From the NCBI GenBank assembly GCA_963824935.1, contig CAWGRF010000016.1:18546-82545 (forward strand): DNA of 64,000 nucleotides, in the 5' to 3' direction. Numbering within the stretch: position 1 is the first letter of the stretch; every line of letters begins with the position of its first letter. Made by a program: the position numbers and the translations under genes. Below are positions 1 to 8,932 of the stretch, piece by piece. The notes below the pieces were generated by a model. That model saw nothing but the letters and a program-made list of their open reading frames with translations, did no database searches and was not told where the DNA came from. The DNA comes from JACCZX01 sp963824935 (GTDB taxonomy: Bacteria > Pseudomonadota > Gammaproteobacteria > Burkholderiales > Burkholderiaceae_F).

Positions 1-333
1 GCCGAGGTGCTAGCCCTGGTGCGCGAAGCGGTCGGCAAAGTGAACGCCGATCTCGCCAACGATCCGAAGCTCGCCAATGCCCAGATTCACAGATTTATCG
101 TGCTGCATAAAGAACTCGACGCCGACGATGATGAGCTGACGCGCACCCGTAAGGTACGACGCCGCTTCATTGCCCAGAAATTCGACCAACTGGTCGACGC
201 GATGTACGGGGGCTCGACCGAGCAGTATGTCGAAACGGCGGTCAAGTTCGAAGACGGGCGCACCGGCAAGATCAGCGCGACCGTGAAGATCATCGATGCC
301 GAAGTGTTCGCTGCGCTGAAAAAGGCGGCGTAA
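1..333 (+). CDS. AMP-forming long-chain acyl-CoA synthetase, C-terminal end (partial)
   Basis: The frame is open from base 1 and ends at TAA 331-333, so only about the last 110 residues are present. The tail contains FDQLVDAMYGG and VKFEDGRTGKISATVKI, typical of the C-terminal domain of the large AMP-forming acyl-CoA synthetases found next to HAAT-type ABC importers in betaproteobacteria. The enzyme would activate an imported carboxylic acid to its CoA thioester with ATP. The AMP-binding core lies outside the window, so the substrate cannot be judged. A small membrane-protein gene follows after 3 bases and then the importer genes, which suggests one operon. Confidence 0.75.
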   Translation, partial: AEVLALVREAVGKVNADLANDPKLANAQIHRFIVLHKELDADDDELTRTRKVRRRFIAQKFDQLVDAMYGGSTEQYVETAVKFEDGRTGKISATVKIIDAEVFAALKKAA

Positions 334-336
334 GTC

Positions 337-544
337 ATGAGCGCACGGACCGTTGCGGCCATCGCCTGCCTCGTGGTCGGCGTCGGGCTTGCCGCGTGGT
401 CGCTTGCAAGCGGTCAGCTGCTGCTCGCGATCGTCGGTTTCGCATTGATCTTCGCTTTCATCTTCCTCATCCTCGAAGCGATGCACAAGGCGGCCAAACC
501 GACACATGAGATCAAGCGCGCGTCAAACTCGGCGTGGGACATGA
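337..544 (+). CDS. small two-helix membrane protein, 3' end uncertain
   Basis: Translation from ATG 337 gives two hydrophobic segments (residues about 3-22 and 26-46), then a basic tail with MHKAAKPTHEIKR. The starting frame stays open to 837, far inside livG, which is implausible. One extra base between about 482 and 541 would move the reading to a TGA at 542-544, and I use that as the likely end. It lies between the ligase and livG on the same strand. The family is not recognised. The protein probably sits in the inner membrane, and its role with the importer is unknown. Confidence 0.45.
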
Positions 545-595
545 AGGATCAGCCGCCGGTAGGTCGGCAAATGAGCGCGCCGGCGAGGATCGTTC

Positions 596-1381
596 GTGAG
601 CGGACGTCCGAAAGGCGAAGTCATCCTGAACGTCGAAGGCGTCTCGCTGGCATTTGGCGGCGTCAAAGCGTTGCAACAAGTGTCGTTCGACGTTCGCGAG
701 CACGAGATTCGCGCAATCATCGGACCCAATGGCGCCGGCAAGAGCTCGATGCTGAACGTGATCAACGGCGTGTACACGCCGCAACACGGGCACATAACGT
801 TTCTCGGCAAAGTGCGCGAAAACATGGACACGCATGAAGCTGCAGCCGACGGCATTGCGCGCACGTTCCAAAGCCTGGCGCTGTTCAGGGGAATGAGCGT
901 GCTCGACAACATCATGACCGGCCGTAACCTGCGGATGAAGACCGGTGTGCTGTTGCAGGCAATCCATCTCGGGCCGGGCAAGGCAGAAGAACTGCGGCAC
1001 CGCGAGCACGTCGAGCACATCATCGATTTCCTCGAAATTCAGGCGCACCGCAAGACACCGGTCGGCCGTCTGCCGTACGGTCTGCAGAAGCGTGTCGATC
1101 TCGGCCGCGCGCTGGCGATGGAGCCCAAGCTGTTGCTGCTCGACGAGCCGATGGCGGGCATGAACCTCGAAGAGAAAGAAGACATGTGCCGCTTCGTGCT
1201 CGACGTGAACGAAGAATTCGGCACAACGATCGTGCTGATCGAGCACGATATGGGTGTCGTGATGGATATTTCCGACCGAGTCGTCGTGCTCGACTACGGC
1301 AAGAAGATCGGTGATGGTGCGCCGGACGAAGTCCGCACCAATCAGAACGTCATCGACGCTTATCTGGGGGTCGCGCACTGA
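596..1381 (+). CDS. livG: HAAT-family ABC importer ATPase, LivG type
   Basis: A 261-residue cytoplasmic ATPase that powers uptake of branched-chain amino acids or, in many betaproteobacteria, aromatic or other organic acids. Visible motifs are Walker A GPNGAGKSS (about residues 42-50), the LivG-type signature LPYGLQKR, and Walker B LLLLDEPMAGMN followed by the switch His in IEHDMGVV. The GTG start at 596 is the first good one in frame. An ATG at 571 in another frame could be the true start if one base is extra near 590. The stop overlaps the livH ATG at 1381 by one base (TGATG), so the two are translationally coupled. Confidence 0.93.
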   Translation: MSGRPKGEVILNVEGVSLAFGGVKALQQVSFDVREHEIRAIIGPNGAGKSSMLNVINGVYTPQHGHITFLGKVRENMDTHEAAADGIARTFQSLALFRGMSVLDNIMTGRNLRMKTGVLLQAIHLGPGKAEELRHREHVEHIIDFLEIQAHRKTPVGRLPYGLQKRVDLGRALAMEPKLLLLDEPMAGMNLEEKEDMCRFVLDVNEEFGTTIVLIEHDMGVVMDISDRVVVLDYGKKIGDGAPDEVRTNQNVIDAYLGVAH

Positions 1382-2394
1382 TGGGTACTTACCTGCGGCG
1401 AAACTGGGCGGTCGTCGCGCTGATTTCGGTACTGGTCATCGGCATGGCGCTTCCGCTCGTCACCGGTATCAGCGCGCCCGGCTTCTATTTCGAAGTGATG
1501 CTCGGCGGATTGATGTCGGGGGTGCTGTATTCGCTGGTCGCGCTGGGATTGGTGTTGATCTTCAAGGCCTCCGGCGTGTTCAACTTCGCGCAAGGGGCGA
1601 TGGTGCTGTTCGCGGCCCTGGCGGTCGCGCGGATGAGCGAGGTGATGCCGCTGCCGGTCGCATTCGTCCTGGCGATCGGTGTGATGGCCGTTTTTGCGTG
1701 GCTGATCGAGCGATTGGTGTTGCGACATCTGGTCAACCAGGACGCAGTGGTGCTGTTGATGGCGACCTTGGGCGTTTCGTTTTTCCTCGACGGCTTCGGT
1801 CAGACCGTTTGGGGTAGCGACATCTATCAAATAGACACCGGCCTGCCAAAGACACCGGTGCTGGTCGCCGAGAACATCTTTCAGGGCGGCATTCTGATCA
1901 ACACCGAAGACCTTGTCGCCGCCGCGGCGGCGGCGCTATTGGTGATTGCGTTGGCGCTGTTCTTTCAAAAGACACCGACGGGGCGCGCGTTGCGTGCAGT
2001 GGCGGACGATCATCAGGCCGCGCAGTCGATCGGCATTCCACTGAACCGGATCTGGGTCATCGTCTGGACCGTCGCCGGCTTTGTCGCGCTGGTGGCCGGC
2101 GTCGTGTGGGGTTCGAAACTCGGAGTGCAATTTTCGGTGTCGCTGGTCGCGCTGAAGGCGCTGCCGGTCGTGATCCTCGGCGGCTTCACGTCGGTACCGG
2201 GCGCGATTCTCGGTGGGCTGATCATCGGGGTCGGCGAAAAATTCGCCGAAGTCTTTCTCGGCCCGATCATGGTCAAGCAGTTCGATCTGGCCGGCGGCGG
2301 TATCGAGAACTGGTTTGCATACATGCTGGCGTTGTTGTTTTTGTTAGTGCGACCCGAAGGTTTGTTCGGAGAGAAGCACATCGACCGCGTCTGA
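1381..2394 (+). CDS. livH: HAAT-family ABC importer permease, LivH type
   Basis: A 337-residue inner-membrane permease with about eight hydrophobic helices. The conserved cytoplasmic loop that contacts the ATPase is seen as VADDHQAAQSIGIPLNRI, and the helices match the LivH pattern (GVLYSLVALGLVLIFKASG, then FNFAQGAMV). It pairs with the downstream livM product to form the channel. The reading frame is intact, starts at the livG stop and ends 2 bases before the livM ATG. By context it imports an acid that the flanking ligases then activate; the substrate itself cannot be read from the sequence. Confidence 0.93.
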   Translation: MGTYLRRNWAVVALISVLVIGMALPLVTGISAPGFYFEVMLGGLMSGVLYSLVALGLVLIFKASGVFNFAQGAMVLFAALAVARMSEVMPLPVAFVLAIGVMAVFAWLIERLVLRHLVNQDAVVLLMATLGVSFFLDGFGQTVWGSDIYQIDTGLPKTPVLVAENIFQGGILINTEDLVAAAAAALLVIALALFFQKTPTGRALRAVADDHQAAQSIGIPLNRIWVIVWTVAGFVALVAGVVWGSKLGVQFSVSLVALKALPVVILGGFTSVPGAILGGLIIGVGEKFAEVFLGPIMVKQFDLAGGGIENWFAYMLALLFLLVRPEGLFGEKHIDRV

Positions 2395-2396
2395 CC

Positions 2397-3463
2397 ATGC
2401 TCTATAGAGAAAACGGTCAATTCAAATCCAGCTACGCCGCCGATCAGCAGCTGCTGCCGATCGCGCAGGACCGCTGGTTTGTGGTCGGGCTGATCGCGTT
2501 CGCCTACTTGGCTGTACCGGTGCTCGCGAGCGACTACATGTTTCGCGCGCTGATCATTCCGTTTGTGATTCTCGCGATTGCGGCGATCGGGCTCAATATC
2601 CTGGTGGGCTATTGCGGACAGATCTCGATTGGAACGGCGGCGTTCATGGCGGTCGGCGCGTATGCGGCCTATAACCTTGGTCATTCGGGTCCCGCAACTT
2701 AACTTCCTGATCGTGCTGCTCCTCGCCGGCGGCATCGCCGCGCTGGTCGGTGCGCTATTCGGCATTCCGAGCCTGCGCATTAAGGGCTTGTATCTAGCCG
2801 TGTCGACCCTCGCAGCGCAGTTTTTCATCGACTGGATGTTCGCGCGAGTCAAGTGGTTCACCGATTACTCGTCGTCGGGTTCGGTGTCGACTGCACCGAT
2901 CGAACTCTTTGGCTGGACGATCGAGTCGCCGGTCGACAAATACCTGTTCGTGTTGTCGATCGCTATCGTGCTGACTCTGGCGGCAAAAAATCTGGTGCGC
3001 GGGCATGTCGGACGCGCCTGGATGGCCACGCGCGACATGGACGTCGCGGCCGAAGTCATCGGTATCCCGCCGTTGAAGGCCAAGCTTTCCGCCTTCGCGG
3101 TCAGCTCGTTTTACGCCGGCGTGGCGGGCGCTTTGTGGGGGTTTGTCCACCTAGGCGCCTGGGAACCATTAGCGTTCAATATCAATCTATCGCTTAACCT
3201 GTTGTTCATGATCATCATCGGCGGCATGGGCTCGTTGCTCGGCGCATACTTCGGCGCGGCGTTTATCCTCGTGCTACCGCTGCCTGTTGAACCAGGTTCC
3301 GGGCTTGTTTGGTGTGCCGATCTCGACTGCGCTGGCATCGCATCTGGAAGCCATGATCTTTGGCAGCTTGATCGTGTTCTTTCTGATCGTCGAACCGCAC
3401 GGGCTCGCGCGTCTGTGGGCGATTGGCAAGGAAAAGTTGCGGCTTTGGCCGTTCCCGCACTGA
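2397..3463 (+). CDS. livM: HAAT-family ABC importer permease, LivM type (two frameshifts)
   Basis: The second channel subunit. It begins at ATG 2397 (MLYRENGQF) and runs in three successive frames. The first shift lies near 2675, where AAYN should continue into LVIRVPQLNF. The second is near 3283, where LPL should continue into LNQVPGLFGVP. It ends at TGA 3461-3463 with LWPFPH. The ATPase-contact loop TRDMDVAAEVIGIPPLKAK and the GMGSLLGAYFGAAF segment identify LivM. Without the two extra bases the length is about 354 residues, normal for the family. Both shifts are single-base insertions and probably sequence errors. Confidence 0.9.
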
Positions 3464-3522
3464 AAGAGGTCCAAGGCGGGATGGCCTTCATGTAATCAAA
3501 ACCGGACCAAAGGAGACTCACC

Positions 3523-4939
3523 ATGGCAGTTCTGCAACGAACGAAGATAAGCGCAATTTCCGCGCTGGCGGGAATCGCCGCGGCGGTCACGCTGAGCGTC
3601 TCGGCACCGGCCGGCGCGCAACAAAAGACGCCCGCTGCGGGCAAGGGCGAACAATTTTTCCCCGTGCTCGTCTATCGCACCGGTGCGTACGCGCCCAACG
3701 GCGTACCTTGGGCCAACGGCTATGTCGATTATTTGAAACTGGTCAACGCTCAGGGCGGAATTAACGGCGTCCAGATCACGTTCGAAGAGTGCGAGTTCGG
3801 CTACGCAACCGATCGCGGCGTCGAGTGCTACGAGCGGCTGAAGGGCAAAGGCCCGACCGGAGCAACACTGTTTCACCCACTGTCCACCGGCGTGACCTTT
3901 GCGATCACCGACAAGACGGTCGCCGACAAGATTCCGCTGATCACTGCGGGCTACGGCCGCGCGGACACGGTCGAAGGCGAGGTGTTCCCCTATAACTTCC
4001 CGCTGATGGGGACGTACTGGACCGCGGCCGACATCCTGGTTCAGCACGTCGCCAAAATCAACGGCGGATTCGACAAGCTCAAGGGCAAGAAGATCACGCT
4101 TGTCTATCACGATTCGCCGTATGGCAAGGAGCCGATCGCGCTGCTGACCGAGCGCTCGAAGCTGCACGGGTTCGAGCTGACACTGATTCCGGTCACCCAT
4201 CCGGGTGTCGAACAGAAAGCGGCGTGGCTGCAGATTCGTCAGAACCGTCCCGACTACGTGTTCCTATGGGGATGGGGCGTGATGAATTCGACCGCAGTGC
4301 GCGAAGCGGTGGCGACCGGCTTCCCGCGTGACCGCATGTACGGCGTGTGGTGGGCCGCGGCCGAGCCCGACGTCACGCCGGTTGGCGCCGACGCCAAGGG
4401 CTACAACGGCCTGGCGATGCAGCACAGCGATGACCGCTCCAGGATTCACGAAGACATTCTGAAACTGGTCCATGGCAAAGGGCAGGGCACCGGGCCGAAA
4501 GAGGAAGTGGGCACTGTGCTGTACACGCGCGGCATGATCAGCGCGATGCTCGGCGTCGAAGGAGTCCGGCAGGCGCAGTTACGCTACGGCGTGAAGCCAC
4601 TGACCGGCGAGCAAGTGCGCTATGGCCTGGAGAACCTGACGATCGATGCGAAGCGGATCGAAGCGCTGGGCTTGACTGGAGTGATGCGGCCGCTTGCTAC
4701 CAACTGCCGCGATCATGAAGGTTCGCGCGCAGCGCGCATCCATCAGTGGGACGGCAAGCAGTGGAACTACACGTCCGATTGGTACGAAGCCGATATGCAG
4801 ATCATCCGCCCGTTGATTCGCGATACAACCACGCAAGTACGCGGCGGAAAAGAAGATCACGCGCCGCAGCTGCGAAGCGGAGATGAGAGAGAGCGAAGGC
4901 TCCGGCGCAAAGGCGACACCGGTCGCAGCGAAGAAGTAG
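3523..4939 (+). CDS. HAAT-family periplasmic substrate-binding protein (one frameshift)
   Basis: Periplasmic receptor for the importer, about 471 residues. A signal peptide covers residues 1-33, ending near SAPAGAQQ. The mature part has the type-I binding fold with QGGINGVQITFEECEFG near the N-terminus and FHPLSTGVTFAITDK. It belongs to the larger receptors found beside acyl-CoA ligases rather than to E. coli-like LivJ. The frame stays open to 5283, but an extra base near 4833 explains this: the +1 frame reads KYAAEKKI and stops at TAG 4937-4939. Ligand specificity is unknown. Confidence 0.9.
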
Positions 4940-5010
4940 TTAGTTCAAGGGGAGCGGGCATGCTGTGCGCAGCCCGCGACAGACGCTTGTCAAAACCCCT
5001 CGGTGCGTAC

Positions 5011-5831
5011 ATGTCTCCTGCTTCTAACGTCAACGGCATCGAGGTCATTTACAACCATGTGATCCTGGTGCTTAAGGGCGTGTCGTCTGACGGTGCCGGA
5101 AGGAGGCATCGTCGCGCTGCTCGGCGCCAACGGGGCAGGCAAAACCACCACGTTGCGTGCGGTATCGAACTTGCTACACGGCGAGCGTGGCGACGTGACC
5201 AAGGGATCGATCGAGTATCGCGGCGAACGCATTCAGGGTCTGACCGCCTACGACCTCGTCAAGCGTGGGCGTCGTGCAGGTGATGGAAGGCAGGCGCTGC
5301 TTTGCGCACCTTACAGTCGAGGAAAATCTGCTCACCGGTGCGTATTCGCGCGGCTCATCGGGTCGCGGAGCATCGCGCGCCGACGTTGCGGCGGATCTCG
5401 ACAAGGTCTACGCGTATTTCCCGCGCCTGAAGCAGCGGCGCGCCAGTCAATCGGGCTATACGTCGGGCGGTGAGCAGCAGATGACGGCGATCGGGCGTGC
5501 GTTAATGGCGCGACCGTCGATGATCTTGCTCGACGAACCGTCGATGGGACTGGCGCCGCAACTTGTCGAAGAGATCTTCGGCATCGTCCACAACCTGAAT
5601 GCCAAGGAAAAGGTGTCGTTCTTGCTGGCCGAGCAGAACACCAATCTCGCGCTGAAATACGCGAAATACGGATACATCCTTGAGAATGGGCGCGTCGTGA
5701 TGGATGGCGAAGCGCGGGCGTTACGCGAGAACGAGGACGTCAAGGAGTTTTACCTGGGACTATCGAAGGCTGGGCGCAAGAGCTTCAGAGACGCAAAGTT
5801 TTACAAGCGCCGCAAGCGCTGGCTCGCCTGA
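5011..5831 (+). CDS. livF: HAAT-family ABC importer ATPase, LivF type (two frameshifts)
   Basis: The second ATPase of the importer. It starts at ATG 5011 (MSPASNVNGIEV). One extra base near 5085 separates LKGVS from LTVPEGG, and another near 5272 separates LVKRG from VVQVMEGRR. Walker A GANGAGKTTTL, signature TSGGEQQM and Walker B MILLDEPSMGL are all present, followed by LLAEQNTNLALKYA. The C-terminus ends in a basic stretch (FYKRRKRWLA). Without the inserted bases the product is about 272 residues, slightly longer than usual for LivF. It completes the G-H-M-J-F set on one strand. Confidence 0.9.
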
Positions 5832-5841
5832 CGGAGTCGCG

Positions 5842-6048
5842 ATGAACGCGCGCATCATTGGTCTGATTGCAATCGTGTCATTGGTTGGGTGGTCGTTCGT
5901 TGGGTGCACTGGGCGTGATACCGGCGAGGCCGCTAAGACGCCGCTTCCAACCCGCCAGACGACGATCGACCCGGTCACAAAGAAGCTCGATACGGCGCGT
6001 GAAGAGGCTGAGCGGCGTCGGCAGCAGGCAGACGAGGCTTACAAGTAG
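5842..6048 (+). CDS. small putative lipoprotein
   Basis: A 68-residue product starting at ATG 5842, 10 bases after livF. The N-terminus is MNARIIGLIAIVSL followed by a lipobox-like SFVGC, so Cys23 may be lipidated. The rest is charged and helical, ending in AREEAERRRQQADEAYK, which could form a short coiled coil. No family is recognised. It is cotranscribed with the importer and the next ligase gene, so an envelope role linked to uptake is possible but unproven. Confidence 0.6.
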   Translation: MNARIIGLIAIVSLVGWSFVGCTGRDTGEAAKTPLPTRQTTIDPVTKKLDTAREEAERRRQQADEAYK

Positions 6049-6069
6049 CAACGAGCGGGCGCGTGGACG

Positions 6070-7302
6070 ATGACCGAGCATCTGGATAACCGAGAGGCAC
6101 GCGACCCGCAGCGGCGCGAGCTGGATCTAATGGGCCATTTGCCGGGGCTCATCGCCAAGGCGCTTAAGGCTCCCGGCTGGCGGCGCCATCTTGGCGACAT
6201 CGATGCCGCGCAGGTGAACAGCCGCGCTGCGCTCGCACGCTTGCCGCTGCTGCGCAAATCCGAATTGCCGGCGCTGCAGAAGGCGCAGCCACCATTCGGC
6301 GGCTTCGTTTCCGACGGGCTGGAACAGTTCGGCCGGCTGTTCGTCTCGCCCGGGCCGATTTACGAGCCCGAGGGCAAGCACGACGACGCCTGGCGGGCGT
6401 CGCGCTCGTTGTGCGCGGCCGGCTTTACGAGCGGCGATATCGTGTTGAACACGTTTTCATATCATCTCGTGCCGGGCGGCTTCATGATGGACGGCGGCGC
6501 GCGCGCGTTGGGTTGCACGGTGATCCCGGCGGGCCCCGGCAACACCGAGCAGCAATTGGACATCATCGAGCGTCTGCGGCCGAATGCGTATACCGGCACC
6601 CCGGACTTTCTGAAGATCTTGCTCGATGCGGGCGATGCGGCCGGCCGCGATGTGTCGAGTATCAAGAAGGCGGTCGTTTCGGGTGCGGCGTTTCCGCCGT
6701 CGCTGCAGGCGATCATCAAGGCGCGCGGCATTGACGCCTATCAGGCCTATGCGGTGGCCGATATCGGCGTAATCGCGTATCAGAGTCAGGCGCGCGAAGG
6801 ACTGATCGTCAACGAAGACGTGCTGGTCGAAATCGTGCGGCCAGGAACTGGCTCCCCGGTGGCCGAGGGTGAAGTCGGCGAGGTCGTGGTCACTTCGTTC
6901 GATCCGCACCGCCCATGGATTCGGCTTGCGCTCGGCGATTTGTCGGCCATCTTGCCGGGAGTCTCACCGTGCGGACGCACCAACATGCGCATCAAGGGGT
7001 GGATGGGTCGCGCCGATCAAACGACGAAGGTGAAGGGCATGTTCGTGCGGCCCGAGCAGCTCGCCGAGCTTGGGCGGCGGCACGCCGAGCTAAAACGCCT
7101 GCGCCTGGTGGTCACGCGTGCCGGCGAAACGGACGCGATGACATTGCGCGCGGAAGCTGAGTCGCATGACCCATCGCTGGCGCGCGCGGTCGGCGAGACT
7201 TTGCGCGCCATTACGAACCTAGGCGGCGCGGTGGAGCTGCTGGCGCCGGGATCGCTGCCGAACGACGGCAAAGTGATCGATGACGCCAGAAGCTACCCGT
7301 AG
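6070..7302 (+). CDS. phenylacetate-CoA ligase-like AMP-forming enzyme
   Basis: A 410-residue ligase related to PaaK. It has the family's AMP-binding pattern: FTSGDIVLNTFSYHL, YTGTPDFLKILLDAG, KKAVVSGAAFPPSLQ and GEVGEVVVTSFD, then the C-terminal RIKGWMGRADQTTKVKGMFV hinge region. It probably activates an aromatic or other carboxylic acid with ATP and CoA. It is the last gene of the importer operon, and with the synthetase at the left edge the transporter is bracketed by two CoA ligases. The exact substrate cannot be assigned. Confidence 0.85.
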   Translation: MTEHLDNREARDPQRRELDLMGHLPGLIAKALKAPGWRRHLGDIDAAQVNSRAALARLPLLRKSELPALQKAQPPFGGFVSDGLEQFGRLFVSPGPIYEPEGKHDDAWRASRSLCAAGFTSGDIVLNTFSYHLVPGGFMMDGGARALGCTVIPAGPGNTEQQLDIIERLRPNAYTGTPDFLKILLDAGDAAGRDVSSIKKAVVSGAAFPPSLQAIIKARGIDAYQAYAVADIGVIAYQSQAREGLIVNEDVLVEIVRPGTGSPVAEGEVGEVVVTSFDPHRPWIRLALGDLSAILPGVSPCGRTNMRIKGWMGRADQTTKVKGMFVRPEQLAELGRRHAELKRLRLVVTRAGETDAMTLRAEAESHDPSLARAVGETLRAITNLGGAVELLAPGSLPNDGKVIDDARSYP

Positions 7303-7323
7303 CAGGTAGCAGCCAGGAAGACT

Positions 7324-8037
7324 TCAGCGCCGGCGCGCTGCGGCAGAAGCTTTCTTCGCAGATTTCCTCGGGGGCAGCCGCGGCACGATCTTTCTCTTTC
7401 TTGCCGCGCTCTTGGCAGGCTTCTTTGCAACGGCTTTCCTCGCCGGGCGCGATTTCACCGGAGACTTGCCGTTCCCTGATGCGATGCTGCCAGTCGCCAT
7501 GTCGATCGCGGCCACCATCGCATCGCGCATCGAATGCGCCATGGCGTTGATCGCGTCTGTCATCGCCGTCGCGGGCTTGCCGATCGCCAGCTTTACTGTT
7601 GTCGAAGGCGGCGCCGCGTCTTCCTCGTTGATGTCCCAAAGCTTCAGCAGCTCTGCCTGGGTCGGCACCGATCCCTGCGCCACGCGCTGCCTGCGCGCTG
7701 CGACTGAATCTCGCACGATCTTTTCGACGACATCGAGAGGCAACCGGTTCAGATCGGAAAACTTGATGAAGCTCTTGGCCGCGTTTACACCGGCAAGCTG
7801 ATCCTTGTGCTTTAAAACGACGTCTCTTTCCGCAACGTAAAGCGACATATGGCGGCGCCCGGATTCCAGAGCGAAGAGCGGCCCATCCAGTTCATAAAAC
7901 GCCAGGCCATAGCGCATGCTCTCGCGCACGCCGCGCGCAGAACGACGGATCATGCTGCACAAACGCGCCATTGCCACGCGCCGATCCGGCGGCAGATCGC
8001 GCAGGTAGGCGCCTACCGTCGAAGCAGTCGAGGTCAT
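7324..8037 (-). CDS. DUF1801-like protein with Lys/Arg/Ala-rich tail
   Basis: A 237-residue protein whose first about 115 residues look like the DUF1801 (YdhG-type) fold: VGAYLRDLPPDRR, MRYGLAFYELDG and FIKFSDLNRLPLDVV. After a linker the last 70 residues are rich in K, R, A and P (RPARKAVAKKPAKSAARKRK), resembling the histone-H1-like tails of some bacterial nucleoid proteins. DNA contact through the tail is therefore possible, but this is inference. It faces the importer operon tail to tail, and the start has no closely linked upstream gene. Confidence 0.7.
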   Translation of the reverse strand: MTSTASTVGAYLRDLPPDRRVAMARLCSMIRRSARGVRESMRYGLAFYELDGPLFALESGRRHMSLYVAERDVVLKHKDQLAGVNAAKSFIKFSDLNRLPLDVVEKIVRDSVAARRQRVAQGSVPTQAELLKLWDINEEDAAPPSTTVKLAIGKPATAMTDAINAMAHSMRDAMVAAIDMATGSIASGNGKSPVKSRPARKAVAKKPAKSAARKRKIVPRLPPRKSAKKASAAARRR

Positions 8038-8117
8038 TTATCTTTCCTCCAGCGACCAAACACGCAAACAGCCAATTTTAGCGCGTTCGTCAACTGGCGA
8101 TGCGGCGAACAGGGCCC

Positions 8118-8700
8118 CTACTCGGCGCGCGGGCGATAGAACACGAAGTCGGACGTGAAGTCGACGCGCAAAAGTTGGTTCAGTTGCGAGGCTTCGCAAC
8201 GGTTCGGAGGCATGCCGCCGGACGTATTCACGCGCTGAACGTGGGTGACATTTTCGAGCGCGCCCTTGCCGAAGCTGCGTGTGGTGAACAGTAGCCAGCG
8301 CAGATCGCTGGCCTTTCCGGCTTCGTCATAGGCGGCGATTGTCGAAACCAGCCGGCTCCCATCGTCGTGTTCAAACGAGAAGTTGGCGCCGTGATGTCCG
8401 ACCGGCTTGCCGTTGCCGTCCAGCAACTCGGCTTGCGGCTGGCGAAACACCCAGGCCAAGCCGGTATCGCGTTTTTCGCAGCGAAATATCTGCACGCCGC
8501 GCGAAGCCAACTTCAATGTCGGCTCGTGCGTCGAGGGCGCCTTGATCTTCGAGAACAACCCTAGGCTCGGCGCGGCCACGGGCGGAGACGATGCGGCCGA
8601 CTGGGCTCCCGGCACCAGGGGGAAACGTTGCCTGAGGCGTAGCGCACGCGGCGAGCAGTGCGACCACCGCAGATCCGATGACGGTGCTGAAGCGCTTCAT
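8118..8700 (-). CDS. DUF3455 lipoprotein (one frameshift)
   Basis: The start ATG is at 8700 (MKRFSTVIGSAVVALLAAC), giving a clear lipobox LLAAC. An extra base near 8612 moves the reading into the frame with PGAQSAASSPPVAAPS. The body has the DUF3455 pattern: ASRGVQIFRCEKRD, LAWVFRQPQAELLDGNGK, WLLFTTRSFG, VTHVQRVNTSGG and a late Cys, ending TSDFVFYRPRAE. The function of the family is unknown; it would be an envelope lipoprotein. It is divergent from the formate dehydrogenase operon. Confidence 0.75.
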
Positions 8701-8778
8701 AGACGGGATTCTGACGCAAGCGGAAAGTCGGCTATCGGAGGGCGGCTTATTGCATTGCAATATCGAGGGAAAAGAGTG

Positions 8779-8807
8779 TTGAGCAATGCGTATGGCAGGC
8801 ATATGCT
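8779..8807 (+). promoter_or_regulatory. candidate sigma-70 promoter for the formate dehydrogenase operon
   Basis: TTGAGC at 8779-8784 and TATGCT at 8802-8807 are separated by exactly 17 bases. They lie in the 232-base gap between the divergent DUF3455 gene and fdnG, with a leader of about 120 bases before the fdnG ATG. No operator was recognised in the leader. The rest of the gap shows nothing else I can support. Confidence 0.5.
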
Positions 8808-8932
8808 ACGTGCCAACGTCACTGGCAACGATGACGCGTGTAGTGGTGCATGCGCTGGCAACGGGAGCATTGAAAGCGCAAGTAGCGTCGAAGTTGCAGT
8901 TCGACAGGACTATTCGCTCCAGAGGAGAATTC

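Noticed and set aside
512..1378. A 288-codon minus-strand frame opposite livG
   Set aside because: It mirrors the livG codons and has no family pattern; livG carries clear Walker motifs.
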